NCBI RefSeq assembly: GCF_030540875.1
Contig: NZ_JAUOEM010000005.1
Span: forward strand, 124,001-188,000
Length of the DNA stretch: 64,000 bases
Direction of reading: 5' to 3'
Origin: Flavivirga amylovorans
GTDB lineage: Bacteria; Bacteroidota; Bacteroidia; Flavobacteriales; Flavobacteriaceae
The position numbers and the translations under genes were made by a program. Shown piece by piece: positions 41,156 to 49,440 of the stretch; position 1 is the stretch's first letter; every line of letters begins with the position of its first letter. Under the pieces are notes generated by a model. That model did no database searches. It had not been told where the DNA came from and worked only from the letters and a program-made list of their open reading frames with translations.

Positions 41156-41175
41156 ATTCCTGCCTTCGCAGGAAT
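41156..41175. repeat. ATTCCTGCCTTCGCAGGAAT hairpin, inverted copy
   Basis: This is the exact reverse complement of 41047-41066. It ends three bases before the dnaN stop codon. The pair of copies in opposite orientation frames the intergenic region between two convergent genes. Confidence 0.65.
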
Positions 41176-41178
41176 TGT

Positions 41179-42297
41179 TTATGAATTTAGCATCACAGGC
41201 ATTACGAGCATGGTGACTTGTTCACCTTCATCAAGCCCATCTATAGGAGTTAAGATACCAGCCCTATTTGGCATACTCATTTCTAATTGTACTTCGTCAG
41301 ATCCAAGATTATTAAGCATCTCAGTTAAAAAACGTGAGTTGAAACCAATTTGCATATCGTCTCCTTGGTAATCGCAAGTTAAACGTTCTTCCGCTTTATT
41401 GCTGTAGTCTATATCTTCTGCAGAAATATTAAGCTCTGCACCAGCAATTTTTAAACGTATTTGATGTGTTGTTTTATTTGAAAAGATACTAACACGTCTT
41501 ACAGAATTTAAAAATTGTGTTCTGTCAATAACTAATTTATTAGGATTTTCTTTTGGTATAACAGCTTCATAATTTGGGTATTTACCATCGATTAAACGGC
41601 AAATCAATTCAGAGTTTTCAAATGTAAACTTAGCATTCGATTCGTTATATTCTATAGTGACATCATCTTCGCTAGCAGCCAAAATACCTTTTAAAAGATT
41701 TAGAGGTTTTTTAGGCATGATGAATTCTGCAACTTGGTTTGCTTTAATATCTTCTCGTGTATATTTTACCAATTTATGTGCATCTGTAGCAACAAAAGTT
41801 AAACCTTCTGTTGAGAATTGAAAAAATACACCGCTCATAACTGGGCGTAAATCGTCATTTCCAGCTGCAAAAATAGTTTTGCTAATCGCTGTGGCTAACA
41901 CATCTCCAGTAACAACTGTTTTACTTGGATCTTCAAGAGAGACGGCTTTAGGAAACTCATTGCCATCTGCATAAGCTAAAGCATATTTTCCATGATTTGA
42001 GCTAATTTCAATCGTATTATTATCTTCTACAACAAACGTTAGAGGTTGTTCAGGAAATGTTTTTAAAGTATCTAATAACAAACGAGCAGGAATAGCAACA
42101 CTACCTTTGCTATCGCTTTCTACATCAAGAGACGATGCCATAGTGGTTTCTAAGTCACTTGCCGAAACTGTCAATTTAGTATGGTCTAATTCAAATAAAA
42201 AATTATCTAAAATAGGTAAGGTATTAGAGCTATTAATAACACCCCCTAAAACTTGTAATTGTTTTAATAAATAGGTACTGGATACTATAAATTTCAT
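41179..42297 (-). CDS. dnaN: DNA polymerase III beta sliding clamp
   Basis: The 372-residue protein has the three repeated clamp domains of DnaN (about 1-120, 125-245 and 250-372). It begins MKFIVSSTYLLKQLQVLGGV and ends DEGEQVTMLVMPVMLNS, where the M-P-M/V-rich tail is typical of the beta clamp. It encircles DNA and holds polymerases on the template. It lies downstream of the gld genes on the same strand, but an 86-bp gap and its own promoter (42337-42371) argue for separate control. dnaA is not adjacent here. Confidence 0.97.
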   Translation of the reverse strand: MKFIVSSTYLLKQLQVLGGVINSSNTLPILDNFLFELDHTKLTVSASDLETTMASSLDVESDSKGSVAIPARLLLDTLKTFPEQPLTFVVEDNNTIEISSNHGKYALAYADGNEFPKAVSLEDPSKTVVTGDVLATAISKTIFAAGNDDLRPVMSGVFFQFSTEGLTFVATDAHKLVKYTREDIKANQVAEFIMPKKPLNLLKGILAASEDDVTIEYNESNAKFTFENSELICRLIDGKYPNYEAVIPKENPNKLVIDRTQFLNSVRRVSIFSNKTTHQIRLKIAGAELNISAEDIDYSNKAEERLTCDYQGDDMQIGFNSRFLTEMLNNLGSDEVQLEMSMPNRAGILTPIDGLDEGEQVTMLVMPVMLNS

Positions 42298-42336
42298 GTA
42301 TTTACAATGAGTTTAAATTTTAAATAAAGTTACTTA

Positions 42337-42371
42337 CAAATATATTGGATACTGACTAAAATTGGAAACAA
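42337..42371 (-). promoter_or_regulatory. candidate dnaN promoter
   Basis: On the minus strand TTG (42371-42369), a 24-nt spacer (one above the usual range) and TATATTTG (42344-42337) match the Bacteroidota consensus. The -7 box lies 40 bp before the dnaN ATG. It is inside the short gldG-dnaN gap. Confidence 0.45.
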
Positions 42372-42383
42372 ACTTATTAACAT

Positions 42384-44051
42384 TTAAGAAGCGTATTTTT
42401 TCTTTCTGAAGTAATTAAAACCTAAACCAAATAAGGTTAGTAATAGTAGTGGTAATGCGATGTTTATAAGTCGCCATTTGGTTTTTTGCGCTGCTATTTT
42501 TTGTTGACTTAGGAACGCGATAGCAATTTCTTTAGAACGAATGTTTATAAGTCCATCATCATCTAGCAAATAATTTACAGCGTTGAGTAAGAATTCTTTA
42601 TTACCGTAGGTTTTTCCCGTCCAACGATCAAAACCTAATTCTTGCGGTCTATTTTTTATAACGTCATTTTTAATAATATTGCCATCCGCAATAACAATTA
42701 TTTTAGTAGGGATGCTTTTATTTTTTTCTTCTGAAAGTTTAAAAGCTTTTATACGATTGCTATAAAGAGACTTAAATTCACCTTCTAATAAAACGGCTAA
42801 TGTTTGATTTCCTTTATTAAAAAATGTAGGATCTGGTTCTTGAGTCACTAAATTTAAACTTATTTCTCTCGGCGTTCCCTCTAGTTTGCTTAAAGGCGCC
42901 GTTTCTAAAAGAATCGTTTTATGAATATCGTTTTTAAGTGTATCAATTTGGTTTGCAAAATCGAATTTGACTAAATTCAAATTATTAACAATGGGATGCT
43001 TACTATTTGAGTTCGCTAATGGTGAATAAGGCCAACGTAAATGCTGAAATTGCGATTCGCTACCTTCTCCCATAGCCAAGGTAATAGGCGCAGAGTAAAG
43101 TGTACTGACTATAACAGGATTCACACGAACTCCGTATTTAAAAAAGAAGTCGGTTAAATTTAAATCTCTGGCCACTGCAACGTTTTTACCTGTATTATTA
43201 TACAAGCTATCTTTTTCCATGGTTACAGCATCGATAAGCCATAAACTTTTACCACCATTCATGGTAAATTGATCCAAAACCAGTTTTTCTTTTTCTGTAA
43301 AAGCTTCGGTGGGTTTTGCAGAAATGATTAAATCGTAAGCCTTGATATCCTTAAGTGTTTTTTGTGGATTACTACCAACACTATCTAAGGTAAAGGGAGC
43401 AATAAGATAATACTCTCCGAGTTTTTTAACGAAGTCAGCAATGTATTTATCTTCTAATTGATCATTACCTTTTAGAATAGCAATTTTTCTGCGTTTAGGG
43501 CTTATTAGTTTGTTAAATCCGTCTGAGAAAGCATATTCTAAATGCTGTACAGAATTAGTAACTAACTCTTGTTGAGAAGCTCCTATTTTATTTTTTATTA
43601 AAGGAATAATAACCGTTTGATCGTTGTAACTGGCCAAAGCCCATGGGAAGATTACTGCCTGTGTCGCTTTTCCGCTTTCTTGTACGCTTAATTGCATGGG
43701 AGTTAATCCACGTTGTGTAAGTTGTTGTATGTTGCGTTCTCTTGTAGATTCGTCTTCTAACGGATTAATAAAATTAAAAATAATATGACTGTTTTCGGCT
43801 GAAAACTCTTCAAGTAATTGTTTGGTTTCTTTTTGAAGACGTCTAAATTCCGAAGGGAAATCGTCTCCACTTAAAAAGATATCTACTATAATAGGTGATT
43901 CTATATCATTTATGATATTTATAGCAGATTCACTTAAGGTATAACGATTATCTGAAGTTAAATCAAAGCGTTTGAAAATTTTACTACCAAAAATGTTAAT
44001 TACAATGATTGCAACTAAAAGTATCGCTATATGTTTAATGTTTTTATTCAA
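42384..44051 (-). CDS. gldG: gliding-motility ABC transporter component GldG
   Basis: The 555-residue protein has an N-terminal transmembrane helix (about 5-26), a large periplasmic ABC_transp_aux region and a C-terminal helix (about 528-549) followed by RKKKYAS. Landmarks are DLTSDNRYTLSESA, SGDDFPSEFRRLQKET, LWLIDAVTMEKDSL and NAVNYLLDDDGLINIRSKE, characteristic of GldG. With GldF (membrane) and GldA (ATPase, not in the window) it forms an ABC transporter needed for gliding motility in Flavobacterium. Its start overlaps the previous gene by 8 bp. Confidence 0.93.
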   Translation of the reverse strand: MNKNIKHIAILLVAIIVINIFGSKIFKRFDLTSDNRYTLSESAINIINDIESPIIVDIFLSGDDFPSEFRRLQKETKQLLEEFSAENSHIIFNFINPLEDESTRERNIQQLTQRGLTPMQLSVQESGKATQAVIFPWALASYNDQTVIIPLIKNKIGASQQELVTNSVQHLEYAFSDGFNKLISPKRRKIAILKGNDQLEDKYIADFVKKLGEYYLIAPFTLDSVGSNPQKTLKDIKAYDLIISAKPTEAFTEKEKLVLDQFTMNGGKSLWLIDAVTMEKDSLYNNTGKNVAVARDLNLTDFFFKYGVRVNPVIVSTLYSAPITLAMGEGSESQFQHLRWPYSPLANSNSKHPIVNNLNLVKFDFANQIDTLKNDIHKTILLETAPLSKLEGTPREISLNLVTQEPDPTFFNKGNQTLAVLLEGEFKSLYSNRIKAFKLSEEKNKSIPTKIIVIADGNIIKNDVIKNRPQELGFDRWTGKTYGNKEFLLNAVNYLLDDDGLINIRSKEIAIAFLSQQKIAAQKTKWRLINIALPLLLLTLFGLGFNYFRKKKYAS

Positions 44052-44529
44052 AGGTTTTTTCTAATTGATAGTGTCTGATATTTACAACGGTATTGTTCTT
44101 AAAATCGAGTTCTATACATTCTTGCATATTATTGAAAGCGCCTGGTTTAATACCTAGATTGTAATTCCATTTATCCGACGACTCTTTTTTTAAACTATCA
44201 TTCCAACCAAACCATTCACTTTTTCCTAAAAGCGTTTCTACGTCTTCTTTAGTTTTATGAAGAAACAAGTTTTTATCGAGTATTTCTTGAGACATTTCAT
44301 AGCGTAATGCGGGTTTGTCTTTCCATAGTTCTGTATCAAAATGCTTTTGATGGTGGTAACTACTAAAAATGTTTAGTACTGGGTAAAATATATAAAAATA
44401 AACAAGCGGTGTTAATACCAAACTTATTAGTAAACTAACCCATTTACGTTTGTCTATTGTGTTTGCAAATAACCAAACCAGTGCAAAAACAAGTATTAAG
44501 AAAATAACAAATAAGGGGGTTAAAATCAT
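44044..44529 (-). CDS. two-helix membrane protein with BamE-like domain, inside gldFG
   Basis: The 161-residue protein has two membrane helices (about 2-24 and 30-52) and an extracytoplasmic tail. The tail (about 95-160) has TKEDVETLLGKSEWFGW, then WNYNLG and CIELDFKNNTVVNIRHY, resembling the SmpA/OmlA (BamE-like) fold: helix, LLGxP turn and three strands. It overlaps gldF by 4 bp (ATGA) and gldG by 8 bp, so it is translated with them. In known flavobacterial gldFG operons the two gld genes are normally adjacent. A role as an accessory of the transporter is inferred from position only. Confidence 0.7.
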   Translation of the reverse strand: MILTPLFVIFLILVFALVWLFANTIDKRKWVSLLISLVLTPLVYFYIFYPVLNIFSSYHHQKHFDTELWKDKPALRYEMSQEILDKNLFLHKTKEDVETLLGKSEWFGWNDSLKKESSDKWNYNLGIKPGAFNNMQECIELDFKNNTVVNIRHYQLEKTFE

Positions 44530-45245
44530 TTCTTTTCTCTGTTGATATTTATTTTGGTTAGCATTAAAAAGAAGACGGTCACACTTAAAAAGTATAAAAT
44601 ATTGCGTGTATCTAACACACCACGGCTCATGCTTTTAAAATGTATGCTCATTCCTAATTGTTCTATAAAACTACTGGAGACAAAATCTGCTATGCCTTCA
44701 AAACCTATATAAAATAGAAAGCAAATAAATACCGCTATAATAAACGACACGATTTGATTGTCTGATAGAGAAGATGCATATACACCTATAGCAGTATAAG
44801 CTGCAACTAGAAATAATAAGCCAAAATAGGAGCCTAGTGTACTACCTACATCTAAGTTGCCCATTGGGTTTCCTAGTTGGTAAACGGTATACACATAAAG
44901 TAAGGTTGGTAAAAGTGCTATTAAAATTAAAATGAAAGCCCCTAAATATTTTCCTAAAATGATATTTAAATGAGATATTGGCTTTGTAAGTAAAAGTTCC
45001 AGAGTGCCTTGCTTTTTTTCATCAGAAAAACTACGCATAGTTACCGCAGGAATTAGGAATATTAAAATCCAGGGCGCCAATAAAAAGAAAGGTGATAAAT
45101 CCGCAAAGCCATAATCCAGAATATTAAACTCACCTTTAAATAACCATAAGAATAATCCATTTAAGACTAAAAAAATGGCAATAACTAAATAGCCAATGGG
45201 TGATGCGAAAAATGAGTTGATTTCTTTTTTAAGTATTGCTAGCAT
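44526..45245 (-). CDS. gldF: gliding-motility ABC transporter permease GldF
   Basis: The 239-residue membrane protein has six helices of the ABC-2 type permease family. Landmarks are INSFFASPIGYLVIAIFLVL at the start, the cytosolic MRSFSDEKKQGTLELLLTKPI segment typical of ABC-2 permeases, and GVYASSLSDNQIVSFIIAVF. Together with GldA and GldG it forms the transporter required for gliding motility. It is the first gene of the gldF, unnamed gene, gldG operon. The upstream 162 bp show no recognisable promoter. Confidence 0.93.
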   Translation of the reverse strand: MLAILKKEINSFFASPIGYLVIAIFLVLNGLFLWLFKGEFNILDYGFADLSPFFLLAPWILIFLIPAVTMRSFSDEKKQGTLELLLTKPISHLNIILGKYLGAFILILIALLPTLLYVYTVYQLGNPMGNLDVGSTLGSYFGLLFLVAAYTAIGVYASSLSDNQIVSFIIAVFICFLFYIGFEGIADFVSSSFIEQLGMSIHFKSMSRGVLDTRNILYFLSVTVFFLMLTKININREKK

Positions 45246-45407
45246 TTATTTTATTTTGTGCATCGTAACAAGTCACTTTATAGTTGTTGCTCAAAAGCGT
45301 TTAAAGAGACGCGCTAATCTATGTAATTTTATTTTTTTATTCGAAAGATCTCAATAACAAATTTATCAATTTGTCTCACAATAACGTTTTAATTATATAT
45401 TAAAATT

Positions 45408-45953
45408 TTAAAAAGAACTCAATATAGCTTCAAAAGGATCTACTTTAATAGTGCCTTTAGTTGGAATCATATTTTGCCAAACCCAATTATAATGTTCAAT
45501 GACCTTTTCCGCACTTAGGTGTGGTCTGTTTCCTGTTGTATGACCATCTTTTACAACTGTAATATTATAATCTTTAGCTAAAGCAGATTGTATGGTAGCT
45601 TCTACACAAAAATCGGTAGCACAACCTGTAATGTATAATTCATTAATGTTATGAGCATCTAATTCAGATTTTAGATTTGAATTATAAAATACATCATTTG
45701 CATATTTACTTATTAGTATATCATCCTTAGATATTTGTAATTCAGACACTATTTCCCATGCCTCTGTATTAGGTATAAACTCATGATGCTTACTGCCATC
45801 ATGCTGAATATAAAAAATATGATTTCCAGAAGTTCTAAACCTGTCTGCTAAAGTGTTTATTCTGTTTACTACACCAGATGCGTCATGTCGCGGCGTTTCT
45901 GGAGTAAAGGATCCCTTTTGCATATCGATTACCAGAAGTGCTTTTGTACTCAT
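45408..45953 (-). CDS. isochorismatase-family cysteine hydrolase
   Basis: The 181-residue protein has the isochorismatase-like fold with catalytic triad D10 (ALLVIDMQKG), K83 (DILISKYANDVF) and C116 (ITGCATDFCVEAT). Related enzymes hydrolyse nicotinamide, isochorismate or other amides. The exact substrate is not indicated by the sequence, although the lack of the zinc-binding motif D-x-H of nicotinamidases argues against PncA. Its ATG is 2 bp after the stop of the monooxygenase gene, so it belongs to a three-gene operon with that gene and the SAM hydrolase. Confidence 0.88.
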   Translation of the reverse strand: MSTKALLVIDMQKGSFTPETPRHDASGVVNRINTLADRFRTSGNHIFYIQHDGSKHHEFIPNTEAWEIVSELQISKDDILISKYANDVFYNSNLKSELDAHNINELYITGCATDFCVEATIQSALAKDYNITVVKDGHTTGNRPHLSAEKVIEHYNWVWQNMIPTKGTIKVDPFEAILSSF

Positions 45954-45955
45954 TA

Positions 45956-46252
45956 CTAATTTAAAGTTTCTAATTTATCAACGCTCCATGCCATAGGAGG
46001 TATATTAAATAAAGGTTTGGTTTTAGACCAAACGTTTTTAAAGACATCAGATTGTCTGTAATTTTCTAAATCATCTTCCGTGTCCCAATAACTGTAGGTG
46101 AAAAATATAGTTGGATCATTTTTATCTCTATAAAGTTCTAAAAATTGACAGCCTTCAAAATGTCTTATTTTTTCTTTATTAGCTTCAAAATTAGCAAGAA
46201 AAGTTTTGATGTTTTGCTCGTAAAACCCCATTTTTACAATTCTCACAAACAT
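45956..46252 (-). CDS. ABM-type (antibiotic biosynthesis monooxygenase) protein
   Basis: The 98-residue protein has the ferredoxin-like alpha-beta fold of the ABM family, with MFVRIVKMGFYEQNI, FEGCQFLELYRDKND, TIFFTYSYWDTEDDLENYRQSD and FKNVW. Members act as cofactor-free monooxygenases on quinols or as heme-degrading enzymes, and many have no known reaction. It sits between the isochorismatase-like and SAM hydrolase genes with 2-3 bp on either side, so the three are one transcript. Confidence 0.85.
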   Translation of the reverse strand: MFVRIVKMGFYEQNIKTFLANFEANKEKIRHFEGCQFLELYRDKNDPTIFFTYSYWDTEDDLENYRQSDVFKNVWSKTKPLFNIPPMAWSVDKLETLN

Positions 46253-46255
46253 AAT

Positions 46256-47098
46256 TTAATCTTTTAAAAAGTTAACACTAATAGCATCCATTAAGCCAAG
46301 TCCCATAAGTGTTGATGCACTGCCTACCGTGCCGCTATTACTTTTGTAAACGGCAATTTCTAAAAAATCACCAGAGTTAAAAACGACTAGCCCTCTGCCT
46401 TCATCATTTCGTTTGTTTTCTTCTATATCAAAGTTTACAAAATCACTGTATTTATCAAAAATAGTTTTAAACTTATTATTTCTTGCCGAAATTTCGAAAG
46501 CACGTCCTTTCTGTATCGTTTCAAAGAAGTTTCTTTTAATATTGGTAATAACATTGCCATAGTTATCAATATAAATAACACTACCAATAATTTGTGTTTT
46601 ATCGTCATTCACGTAAGGCACAATATTTTTAATCGGTTTTATTTCTTTAATAGTTTTACCTATAACCTCTAAAGTACCTCCACGTGCAATATGACAGGCC
46701 GCTTTTACAAACACATCTAAAACAGGAAAGCTGGTTTGTATTTTGTCGTGAATATTGATTTCTACAATTTTTTCGGGTGCAATTTCAGCACAAATCATAC
46801 TCATGATACCATTATTGGCACAGATGAAAAAATGATCATCTAGCTTAACAGCAATATGTTTATTTTCTGGGTTTATCTCAGAATCAATTCCTATAATATG
46901 TATGGTGCCTTTAGGAAAACTACTGTATGCATTTTTAATGATATAAGCTGCTTCCGGAATACTAAAAGGTGAGATAGAATGAGAGATATCAACAATTTTA
47001 ACATCATGAAGTTCGCTGTAAATGGCTCCTTTAGTTGCACCAGCAAAGTGATCTTTTTCACCAAAATCAGTAGTTAATGTTATTATCGCCATTGGCAA
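46256..47098 (-). CDS. SAM hydroxide adenosyltransferase (DUF62 family)
   Basis: The 280-residue protein belongs to the DUF62 family, whose members split S-adenosylmethionine into adenosine and methionine with water; fluorinase and chlorinase are relatives. Landmarks are ITLTTDFGEKDHFAGATKGA near the N-terminus, DISHSISPFSIPEAAYI, FICANNGIMS and the C-terminal YIDNYGNVITNI. The chlorinase/fluorinase-specific insert is not obvious, so the hydrolase is the more likely activity. It is the first gene of the three-gene operon with ABM and isochorismatase-like genes and divergent from phoH. Confidence 0.88.
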   Translation of the reverse strand: MPMAIITLTTDFGEKDHFAGATKGAIYSELHDVKIVDISHSISPFSIPEAAYIIKNAYSSFPKGTIHIIGIDSEINPENKHIAVKLDDHFFICANNGIMSMICAEIAPEKIVEINIHDKIQTSFPVLDVFVKAACHIARGGTLEVIGKTIKEIKPIKNIVPYVNDDKTQIIGSVIYIDNYGNVITNIKRNFFETIQKGRAFEISARNNKFKTIFDKYSDFVNFDIEENKRNDEGRGLVVFNSGDFLEIAVYKSNSGTVGSASTLMGLGLMDAISVNFLKD

Positions 47099-47121
47099 AA
47101 TTGTTGATATGTTTTTAGCGT

Positions 47122-47148
47122 TTGGTCACCCAAATTTATGTATTTTTG
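47122..47148 (+). promoter_or_regulatory. candidate phoH promoter
   Basis: TTG (47122-47124), a 16-nt spacer and TATTTTTG (47141-47148) match the Bacteroidota consensus apart from a spacer one base short. The leader to the phoH start would be about 80 nt. Confidence 0.45.
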
Positions 47149-47235
47149 AGATTTAACAAAACTAATGAAATCATTTCATCGATTAAATATTATTTTGATT
47201 TAAATCTGATGAGATAAAAAATTAAACTCACGCCT

Positions 47236-48189
47236 TTGAATGAAATTATAATCGAACTTGAAGAAATTACTCCAAAAGAGTTTTTTGGAGCTCAAAACGC
47301 CAATATTGCACTTCTTAAAAAGTACTTTCCTAAACTCAAAATAGTCGCAAGAGGTAACAAAATAAAAGCCTTTGGAGACGAAGAATTATTAGAAGAATTT
47401 GATCGTAGAATCACCATGCTTTTAAAACATTTCGCAAAATATAACAAGCTTGATGAGAATGTTATTGAACGTGTTTTAACAAGCCAGAGCAGTGATGACT
47501 ATACAACTTCAAAACAAAGTGGCGAAGTTATCGTGCATGGTGTTGGCGGTAAGCTTATTAAAGCACAAACTGCAAACCAACGTAAAATGGTCGAGCTTAT
47601 GCGTAAAAACGATATGGTTTTTGCTATAGGTCCTGCGGGAACAGGTAAAACCTATACAGGTGTTGCATTAGCGGTTCAGGCTTTAAAAAACAAAGAAGTT
47701 AAGCGTATTATTTTAACACGTCCAGCAGTAGAAGCAGGGGAGAATTTAGGGTTTTTACCTGGTGATTTAAAGGAGAAATTAGATCCATACATGCAACCTT
47801 TGTATGATGCATTGCGTGATATGATTGCTCCTGAAAAACTGGCGCATTATATAGAAAATGGAACGATTCAAATAGCACCATTGGCGTTTATGCGTGGTCG
47901 TACGTTGGATAATGCTTTTGTGATTTTAGATGAAGGGCAAAATACAACACATGCGCAAATGAAAATGTTTTTAACCCGTATGGGGAAGAACGCTAAGTTT
48001 TTATTAACAGGTGATCCTGGACAAATAGATTTACCACGTCGTACCATTTCTGGTTTAAAAGAAGCCCTTTTAATTTTGAAGAATGTAGACGGTGTGGGTA
48101 TGATATTTTTAGATGATAAAGATGTAATTCGTCATAAACTGGTTAAAAAGGTTATTGAGGCATACGAAGGGATTGAGAATAGATCTTAA
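47236..48189 (+). CDS. PhoH family ATPase
   Basis: The 317-residue protein has an N-terminal KH-like domain (about 1-90) and a PhoH P-loop ATPase domain with Walker A GPAGTGKT (132-139), VILDEGQNTTHAQMKMF (Walker B) and TGDPGQIDLP. It is the PhoL/YbeZ type, which in other bacteria works with the endonuclease YbeY in RNA metabolism and ribosome maturation. ybeY is not in the window. The start is TTG (47236-47238); no ATG precedes the conserved EIIIELEEI segment. It is followed by purC after 213 bp that hold a dispersed repeat. Confidence 0.92.
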   Translation: MNEIIIELEEITPKEFFGAQNANIALLKKYFPKLKIVARGNKIKAFGDEELLEEFDRRITMLLKHFAKYNKLDENVIERVLTSQSSDDYTTSKQSGEVIVHGVGGKLIKAQTANQRKMVELMRKNDMVFAIGPAGTGKTYTGVALAVQALKNKEVKRIILTRPAVEAGENLGFLPGDLKEKLDPYMQPLYDALRDMIAPEKLAHYIENGTIQIAPLAFMRGRTLDNAFVILDEGQNTTHAQMKMFLTRMGKNAKFLLTGDPGQIDLPRRTISGLKEALLILKNVDGVGMIFLDDKDVIRHKLVKKVIEAYEGIENRS

Positions 48190-48192
48190 ATC

Positions 48193-48269
48193 AGTATTCA
48201 GTGTTCTAGTTGTATACGTAATAAAAATACAAACAGGATGTCACACTGAGCTTGTCGAAGTGTCTCATC
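48193..48269. repeat. repeats in the phoH-purC gap
   Basis: AGTATTCAGT (48193-48202) is a copy of the 10-mer seen at 21094 and 9540. GTCACACTGAGCTTGTCGAA and GTGTCTCATC (48240-48269) is a short copy of the GTCA-Y-WC-GAG type repeat. A -7-like TAATTTTG (48282-48289) lies just beyond; its best TTG is 27 nt away, so a promoter for purC is only weakly supported. Confidence 0.55.
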
Positions 48270-48402
48270 AAAAAAGTAAAGTAATTTTGTCACTCTTATT
48301 TTGGCAGAAACCTAAAAACAAAAGTTCTCGGTAATCCCGATTTCAAATAGGAATCACCCGAACTGACATAATAAATCAACTCATAAACATTAAACAGCAT
48401 AC

Positions 48403-49350
48403 ATGAGTAATACAATAATAGACACCAATTTCAATTTTCCAGGGCAAAAGAGTGTTTACAAAGGAAAAGTAAGAGAAGTATATAATATTAATGATGATGA
48501 ACTGGTCATGATTGCAACCGACAGACTTTCTGCGTTTGATGTGGTGATGCCAAAAGGAATTCCTTACAAAGGACAGATTTTAAATCAGATCGCTACTAAA
48601 ATGATGGATGCGACTAAAGATTTAGTGCCTAATTGGTTAACTGCTACGCCTGATCCTAATGTGGCCGTGGGACATTTATGTGATCCTTTTAAGGTAGAAA
48701 TGGTTATTCGTGGGTATATGTCTGGTCATGCGGCACGCGAGTATAAAGCAGGTAGACGTATGCTTTGTGGTGTCCCTATGCCAGAAGGCATGAAGGAAAA
48801 TGATAAATTTCCAGAGCCTATTATTACACCTGCTACTAAAGCAGAAATGGGTGACCATGATGAGGATATCTCACGCGAAGATATTTTAAAGCGTGGTATT
48901 GTTTCGGAAGCCGATTATGTAGTGTTAGAAGATTATACGCGTAAATTATTCCAACGCGGAAGTGAGATTGCGGCGTCTAGAGGCCTTATTTTAGTAGATA
49001 CTAAATATGAGTTTGGTAAAACTAAAGACGGACAAATTGTATTGATTGACGAAATACACACACCAGATTCCTCACGTTATTTTTATGCGGATGGCTATCA
49101 AGAACGTCAGGATAAAGGTGAAAGCCAAAAACAACTTTCTAAAGAGTTTGTACGCCAATGGCTGATAGAAAATAATTTTCAGGGATTAGAAGGGCAAACT
49201 GTGCCTTTTATGAGTGATGATTATATTGAATCTGTTAGTGAGCGTTACATTGAGCTTTACGAGAATATTACTGGTGAAGCTTTTGTGAAGGCAGATGTTT
49301 CTAATATTCAGGAACGTATTGATGCTAATGTTTTGGGGTATTTAGGATAA
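48403..49350 (+). CDS. purC: phosphoribosylaminoimidazolesuccinocarboxamide synthase
   Basis: The 315-residue protein is SAICAR synthase, the purine-pathway step that couples CAIR with aspartate using ATP. Landmarks are [12 protein letters not shown] (18-29), [42 protein letters not shown] and [14 protein letters not shown]. It is the longer (yeast-like) type of about 300-315 residues found in Bacteroidota, not the 240-residue form. It is a single gene with a leader of uncertain extent. Confidence 0.96.
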   Translation: MSNTIIDTNFNFPGQKSVYKGKVREVYNINDDELVMIATDRLSAFDVVMPKGIPYKGQILNQIATKMMDATKDLVPNWLTATPDPNVAVGHLCDPFKVEMVIRGYMSGHAAREYKAGRRMLCGVPMPEGMKENDKFPEPIITPATKAEMGDHDEDISREDILKRGIVSEADYVVLEDYTRKLFQRGSEIAASRGLILVDTKYEFGKTKDGQIVLIDEIHTPDSSRYFYADGYQERQDKGESQKQLSKEFVRQWLIENNFQGLEGQTVPFMSDDYIESVSERYIELYENITGEAFVKADVSNIQERIDANVLGYLG

Positions 49351-49406
49351 TGTTTTTTGTTTGAATGTTTGATGTTATCGGGATATATAAAATGTATAAA
49401 AAAGAA

Positions 49407-49431
49407 CCTTAGTTTATCTAGGGCTTTTTTT
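49407..49431 (+). terminator. terminator after purC
   Basis: CCTTAG / CTAGGG (49407-49412 and 49418-49423, loop TTTAT) gives a 6-bp stem with one G-U pair, then T7 at 49425-49431. It lies 57 bp after the purC stop and next to the stop of the convergent serine hydrolase. Confidence 0.6.
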
Positions 49432-49440
49432 GTGGGTCTA

